The position numbers and the translations under genes are program-made. A stretch of DNA of 64,000 nucleotides from Sisyra terminalis (Eukaryota > Arthropoda > Insecta > Neuroptera > Sisyridae), in contig OY292277.1 in the NCBI GenBank assembly GCA_958496175.1, positions 6,138,001 to 6,202,000 on the forward strand, given 5' to 3'. Of the stretch, positions 58,211-64,000 are shown one piece after another. Positions within the stretch are counted from its first letter, which is position 1. The number at the start of each line of letters is the position of its first letter. The notes beneath the pieces were generated by a model. That model was given only the letters and a program-made list of their open reading frames with translations, was not told the origin of the DNA and did not search any database.

Positions 58211-59265
58211 AAAATTGAAAGTATTAATACAAAAATACAACATTTGAAATTTGAGTAAGATATACAAACTTTCGTTTAAAACATTTTCCGGGCCTTACAA
58301 TTTTAAAATCATGTCGAAACGTTTATCGCAAATATTACCACAGTATTTAACATTTATATCAAGCATTGATTTCCAAAAGTTATCTTAAACTCGAGAACCA
58401 TTTTTGATTGGTTTTAATAAAATTAATCATAAAGCTCAATACATACAAAGCTCAAGAGGAATTATCTGGGCTTTCAAGTGATTCACACTTAAAAATAGAT
58501 TTCCCAAAAAAAATTCGACTAAATTCGGAATTTGAATCCCTGATGTAACATTCAATTTTCTTTTGCCATTCAATTTACCACATATTTATTTGAAACCCTT
58601 TTTTTAATTTAATTATTCCCTAATTTGAATATAAATTTTCATAATTTTTGCCATAATATGAAAAAAAAACTTCTGTTTTAAGACTTAAGTCACATGCCAA
58701 TCTGAATATTAAGCGATTTTTGTCAGATGTTAAAGTGATTAAATCTCTATTCTTTCTATATAAAAATTCAAATGCATATATATTGATATCAGAGCTTTAA
58801 TTAATCTTGTCTCGCCAAATAAAGCTCAATTTGTAATGCAGCAGTAGCAAAAAAAGGAAAAGAAATGGAAGAGGTGCGAGATTGTATGGTACAAAAAGAA
58901 AAAAGGATTTCAGTGAAATTGAATTGGAAAGTTGCAACCCTTTGACAACATAATAGAATATGGATATATACAGATGTAGGATATGGTTTATTTGCGGGCG
59001 TGAACTGGCCCGGCTTTAGTTGGTTGGCGATGTTATGAAGCTGGAGCTGGAACCATTAGGAGAAACATACGTCAAACACATTTATTATATAATAATGCGC
59101 GACGTCATATGCATTTAATATAATGATTGAATTGTCAATTGTGTCCCCAACTTTGTTGTATATGTCAAGCGAGTCTTTTGTCGAGCTTTTGTTGAACACC
59201 GTATCGTATCGTTCACAGTGGCTTAATCCAACAAACCCCAACTTCACACACTCCCATACCTTACT

Positions 59266-59268
<3 letters not shown>

Positions 59269-59313
<45 letters not shown>
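59269..59313. repeat. (TA)n microsatellite
   Basis: About 22 uninterrupted TA dinucleotides. It prolongs a spurious open frame that ends in a Tyr-Ile run. Long uninterrupted (TA)n suggests length polymorphism. Confidence 0.95.
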
Positions 59314-59314
<1 letters not shown>

Positions 59315-59760
59315 CACTATCCTTCCTCCTCCCTATACATACACACATCCAAAATTTGCTTTATTACTTCGCACATTTTCACTTTCCTATCCCAAAGCAC
59401 AATAGACACGTGTCGTGGCCTTTCAACTCTTTTTCCACGAGACATTGTCATCTTTTCTCCTTTTTTCCCATCAAAATTTGTGTCACATTAAATGATTCAA
59501 TTCGCCAATTTAGCACTTGCCGAAATGTCCTAAAAAAAAATGCGTTAGTTTTGAAAGAAATTTAAATGCAATAAATTTAATTGGAAAAAAAAAATCCTTA
59601 CAGCTGGCTAATGCCGTTTTATGTGGAGGATTCGAAATGAAACCCTTTCATTTCATTTATCATGACATTAATATGTATATCTTTGGCTGCATCTAAATCA
59701 GTTTGGCTTTATGCGCCTTTCTCCTCGTGAATCGTGACGAATTAATATAAATTGTTTTTA

Positions 59761-61720
59761 ACAAAAAAAATTTCGGCTTTTATTACATTTGATATCCATT
59801 TGATATCATTTTATAAGCGCAACGGTTAAAGAGAATCCAACTAGGTAAAAAAAGGAAACATATTTTTTAACGAAATTTGATCCATAGTTATAGTCCTGAA
59901 AATATTTTTTTTAGAGTTGAAAAAATTTGCAAAATTCATCCGAATTTGTACCTGAGCTTCAGACATGCATAGGTCTTTTTACTTGGAATTATTAAATCTC
60001 TCTTCTATAAAACTTTCTTGTCCTGAAAAAAAAAGTTACAAAAAATTTGTTTAAAGCTATCACCAAAAAACTGATCTCTCAATTAATTTGAACTCCAGTT
60101 AAGGCTTCAAAGTATAATTGTATTTTCTGAGCATATATTTTTTTCATTTCAAATCAATATACAAAATGTTGGCTTTTATTATATTTGATATCATTTTATA
60201 AACCCAACGGTTAAAGAGAATCCAACTCGGTATAGGAAACATATTTTTAAATGAAATTTTATTTGATCCATAGTCCTGAAAACATATTTTTTTAAAACTG
60301 AAAAAATTTGCAAAATTTATCCGGATATGTACCTGAGCTTCAGACATGCGTAGGTCTTTTTGCTTGGAATTATTAAATCTCTCATCTATAAAACTTTTTA
60401 GTCCTGAAAAAAAGAAAGTAACAAAAAATTTGTTTAAAGCTATCACCATGAAACTGACCTCTCAATTAATTTGAACTTCAGTTCAGGCTTTAAGGGGGTA
60501 TTCTACTCTAGAAAGTTGAAAAAAACAAAAAATTTTTTTTTCATAATCCGATAGTTTAGATATTCAAAAATATCCTCCTAAAAGGATTTTTCAAAATTGA
60601 AATTATTTCCGAAGTTATAGCGGTTTTGTATGAAGCTGGAATGGCTGATTCAGAGAATGTAAGTAATACATTACTATTCTATCAATTACGCTGCCTGAAA
60701 CTTAACGTGAAACTTTAAACGCGTTTTTCTCGAAACTTTCTTTTTCAAAACGATACCCACGATTTCTCAGGTTCTACTCAACCGATTTACCTGAAATTTT
60801 TACAGAGTCTTCTTTATAGACTTGTCTATGTCTGGAACTATCCCCATCCCCAAATTGTGATTTTTACTATTTTTAAAAAATTCGAAACAGTCAAAAAAAG
60901 TGGTACAAAAATTGTTTTTTTTTTCAGGCAGTCGCCATTTCGTGGAAAATTTTTTTTCATACTTTTCCGTAGTTCCAGACATTGCGACATTATTCTAGAT
61001 TAATAATCTTTTTGTTTTTTTGGGGTCAGATTACTAGGAGGGTTGAAATCGTGGGTATGGTCACGTGCCAATTTTTTGAGATCCTCCACTTCATCAGCTG
61101 CTAATTTTTGAAATTTTAAACTTTTTTTATTTTTTTTCTGTATTCTTGAAATGTTATCAAATAACTGATAAAAAATGTATAGGAAAAATATATATTGCCT
61201 ATTTTTTATGACACTTCAAAAATTACCTGAAATTCATGCCTGTAGACTAGAATACTCCCTAGTAGACTAGAATACAATTAAAGTATAATTGTATTTTCTG
61301 AGTATATATTTTTTTCATTTCAATCAATATACAAAATTTGAGCTTTTATTATATTTGATATCCATTTGATATCATTTTATAAATGCAACGGTTAAAAAGA
61401 ATCCAACTCGGTATAGAAAACGTATTTTTTAATGAAATTTGATTAGATCCATAGTCCTGAAAACATATTTTTTAGAACTGAAAAAATTTGCAAAGTTCAT
61501 CCGGATTTATACCTGAGCTTCAGACATGCGTAGGTCTTTTTGCTTGGAATTATTAAATCTCACTATGAAACTTTCTGGATCTGAAAAAAAAATACAAAAA
61601 ATTTGTTTTAAGTTATCACCAGGAAACTCACCTCTCAATTAATTTGAACTCCAGTGCAGGCTTCAAAGTAAATTGTATTTTCTGAGCATATATTTTTTTC
61701 ATTTCAAATCAATACACGGG
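59761..61720. repeat. Three-unit tandem array, about 390-bp unit
   Basis: Units begin at about 59761, 60160 and 61328. Each reads GGCTTTTATTA.ATTTGATAT (GAGCTTTT in the third), GGTTAAAGAGAATCCAACT, GACATGCGTAGGTCTTTTT or its variant, TTGGAATTATTAAATCTC, CTCTCAATTAATTTGAACT and CTGAGCATATATTTTTTTCA. Unit 2 is interrupted by a TTAA-flanked element (60490-61281). Open frames in it are not conserved between units. Confidence 0.9.
60490..61281. mobile_element. TTAA-flanked (piggyBac-like) non-autonomous element
   Basis: TTAA at 60490-60493 and 61278-61281 bracket the insertion. Taking it out with one TTAA restores the tandem unit (GGCTTTAAAGTATAATTG, compare GGCTTCAAAGTATAATTG in unit 1). The left end is GGGGGTATTCTACTCTAGAA. 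The right end, read inward, is TTGTATTCTAGTCTACTAGG with a second GGGAGTATTCTAGTCTAC just inside. There is no open frame. The exact TTAA target is the hallmark of piggyBac-type transposition. Confidence 0.8.
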
Positions 61721-62625
61721 CCAAGTAAAATATCAATTTGCCATATTGAATCGTAGAACTAAAGGAAAAAGATTTCAAAGAATTAGTTTTTAAGTTTTCC
61801 CTATACATCGTTTAACATAAGATTGTTGGAAACTGTAGTTGATATTTCTGTACCTGATAGCTGAAATTATCATAATTCAAGTTCAGGTAATCTCTTTAAT
61901 GCCAAATTGTGAGTATCTTTATGATATTAATGGACAAAAATTTACTAAAGCAAAAACTACCTTATGTCTTTCACATGCTGAAAGCCAAACTATTATAAAT
62001 GTATTTCAGATTTAAGGCTTTTACGGTCGGTCTTAACCAAAATACAACTATTTAGAGAAATGGTTATGGCTTTTAAATCCAAAGCCGTGTGATTTGCTGG
62101 ACTATGTCCCTCCGGGTCGCATCTTTAGGAAATAATTACTCCGAAACTAATTTCAAGATGCTTTTCAAGCCATTTTATATGGTGGTGAGAAAATTAAAAA
62201 TGTTAAAGCCAAACAGCTAGTCAATCAATAAGGGGAAGGATAATCCTTCTCTTTTTAGTTGAAGAACTATTTAACTAAACCTATTGATATTATTGCGATT
62301 CTTGTGGATCTCTTTTCCTTCTCAGTGCTTTCTCTTGAACAAGGCTATGAGAAGAAGAAAGAATTTCGGTTTTGTCAAATCGTATAGCGACAACTTAGAG
62401 GTCAGTTTGACCAAACTTTTCATTTCTACGATGTTCTTTGAGTCATGTACTCACGAATCTCCCGGTTAAAGGTGCAATTTTCGGACAATATTATATTTTA
62501 GTATTCCTTCATTAAATTAAAAAACAAACTTTTTCAAATGGAACCACGGACCCCCAAGGGTCCACAGGGACCACAGGTTCGGAAACAATGCTCTAGTTGA
62601 TTGTTAATTCTTGAAGGGATATGCG

Positions 62626-62848
62626 CCGTTTATTTTGAAAGTAGTTGAAGTCAGTTTCAAGAAAATTCCACATGGTAAATTTTATACTTGCAACTTGAGC
62701 AATGTCTATTTGCCAATAATTGATTTAATAATAGAATAATTCATTTTTAGTTGTATAAGTATATAATGTTCTAATTGTTAATAATGAAAATACTTTAAGT
62801 CTTGTTCTAAAAATGGACTTAAACCACTTTAAAAGTTAATGGCTCATT
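62626..62848. mobile_element. MITE family A, diverged copy
   Basis: It starts CGCCGTTTATTTTGAAAGTA and ends CCACTTTAAAAGTTAATGGC. Internal sequence is largely different (AATTCCACATGGTAAATTTT, TACTTGCAACTTGAGCAATG) but keeps the order of terminal motifs (GAAGTCAGTTTCAAG / AAATGGACTTAAACCAC). A separate, older subfamily. Confidence 0.75.
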
Positions 62849-63094
62849 ATCCGATGTCTGAAGGTCGGCTCCAAATATCCTTTTCAGCTGAAACTATAAT
62901 GCAAACAATTATAAATCAATATCTCAAATTTCTCTGGAAAATTTTTGACTCAAAAGTTTTTTGAGTCCTGTAAGAAAATTTCTTACAATTCCAAAAAAGA
63001 AGATTAACAGTTGCCATGGCAATCCCATCAATAAGATCTACCAACGGATTTTACAAATCTTTCGTTTCTTTGCTCATTTCTCTTCCCAAGTAAA

Positions 63095-63821
63095 TTAAGG
63101 CGGGAAGCTGGTCTAGAGCGTGAAAAAATGGGCATAATTTATGCATTTTTTGTGACTCAACAAAAATCGAAAATCTGTGAAAGAGGTTTTATAATTTAGA
63201 TTTTAATATACAAATACAAATTTCTTCGTGTCAATTAAATTCAAAATGGCGGTTGTCCAGCATTTCTTCGGAGGCGCCTCATTTTTTAGACGGGTCCATG
63301 GCCAAAGATGTAACCTCCTTAATTTTGGTACTGGAATAAAATCCCGAAAATTTTTAGTTTCTATATAACAACAGAGATGTACGTAGGATTTTTTCGATAT
63401 TTTGTTTTTTTCGCGAAATGGTGCACGTTTGAACAAAACATTAAAATTTTCACTATAAAAAAACGACAAAATTGTTGATTAAAAAAAAACTATGCAATAT
63501 AAAAAAAAATCCTACGTACGTCTCCGGAGAAAGGTATTTCGAATGTACTGTGAAAATTTCGTATAGATCGGTGAAGATTTGCTCGAGTTATGTCTTCGGC
63601 CAGTTCAAAAAAAGTGATTTCGAGAAAAACGCGTTTAAAGTTTTAAGTACTATAAAATCATATTAAATGCGTATATACCTTTAATCTGCGAAAGTTTGAG
63701 CATTTAGACATTTTTGCCGGCATCCATTCTTTGGTATGTTATTTTGAAGACCCTAAAGTACCTTTTAAGACAAAAAAAAATTTCGGTTTTTTCAAAATTC
63801 TAGACCAGCATCCCCCCTTAA
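63095..63821. mobile_element. TTAA-flanked (piggyBac-like) non-autonomous element
   Basis: TTAA lies at 63095-63098 and 63818-63821. The left end is GGCGGGAAGCTGGTCTAGAG and the right end, reversed, GGGGGGATGCTGGTCTAGAA: about 20 bp of terminal inverted repeat with few mismatches. The ends resemble those of the 60.5-kb element (GGGGGTATTCTACTCTAGAA), so both belong to one superfamily. The interior contains TCCTACGTACGTCTCCGGAG and an inverted partner ATGTACGTAGGATTTTTTCG. No transposase frame. Confidence 0.8.
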
Positions 63822-64000
63822 AATTTTATTTTTAAAACAGCAAATTTTAAAAACCAAATTTAAATTTTCTTCAAAATTTTCCAAAAAAAAAATTTGCCAG
63901 ATTTTTTTTTTGATTTTCAATCATTGATCATTGCAGAGTTGATGTGCCCCTTAAACTTGTTATTAAACCCTCGAAAAGGTTAATTTTTTACGCTCGATGA

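Larger units (their letters stand above)
50873..64000 (+). other. Intron 5 or downstream DNA, no further exon recognised
   Basis: From the exon 5 donor to the end of the window I find no zinc-finger coding segment or other exon that fits in phase. The region contains a dead Tc1 element with a MITE in it, several duplications, an ATTCGG-rich element, a LINE fragment, a 400-bp tandem array and two TTAA-flanked elements. 53282-54980, 55260-56630, 58210-59760, 61720-62620 and 62848-63095 hold nothing I can identify beyond homopolymers and a (TA)n tract. If exon 5 is wrong, intron 4 simply extends through here. Confidence 0.55.

Overview
This window looks like part of an insect (at least arthropod) chromosome. 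It is very AT-rich, has no prokaryotic-style gene packing, carries long introns with GT/AG splice signals, and is full of Tc1/mariner, jockey-like LINE, tRNA-derived SINE, MITE and foldback remnants. It also has a TATA-less Inr/MTE/DPE core promoter of the type known from insects. I cannot place the order or species from sequence alone.

One protein-coding gene is well supported. It runs on the + strand and starts inside the window: a PR/SET-domain (PRDM) regulator whose split PR domain most resembles the PRDM3 (MECOM)/PRDM16 class, which is hamlet (ham) in Drosophila. The proposed structure is: promoter with start site near 4018; a 5' UTR; a tiny first coding exon ending at 4206; exon 2 at 15223-15863 (acidic, low-complexity N-terminus and start of the PR domain); exon 3 at 42937-43068 (PR core); exon 4 at 46313-46412 (end of the PR domain); and a probable exon 5 at 50792-50872. 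All junction phases agree (1, 0, 0, 1). The zinc fingers expected of the family are not in the window, so the gene should continue past 64000.

The rest is intron or upstream DNA, built largely by repeats. Tandem arrays sit at 4.9-8.1 kb (a dimeric higher-order array), 9.2-10.3, 13.7-14.7, 16.1-17.2, 18.2-18.7, 20.9-21.9 and 59.8-61.7 kb. A MITE family with a terminal motif CGTTTATTTTGAAAGTG occurs about eight times, once inside a dead Tc1 transposase and once inside an ATTCGG-rich element. Foldback elements with very long arms sit at 10.9, 28.3, 41.4, 44.1-45.7, 47.7 and 48.4 kb. Two TTAA-flanked elements sit at 60.5 and 63.1 kb. Four dead jockey-like reverse transcriptase fragments lie at 25.3, 33.4, 49.4 (minus) and 57.8 kb (minus).

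Several islands of higher GC and unique sequence (about 4.44-4.76, 22.3-22.8, 23.2-23.4, 31.1-31.6 and 55.0-55.26 kb) stand out from the repeats. They are candidates for enhancers, alternative exons or a nested gene. I found no CRISPR array, rRNA or intact tRNA gene, and no convincing evidence of a wholly new system. The most interesting points are the reconstructed promoter and micro-exon, the repeated LNL motifs of the PRDM protein, and the nested repeat architecture.
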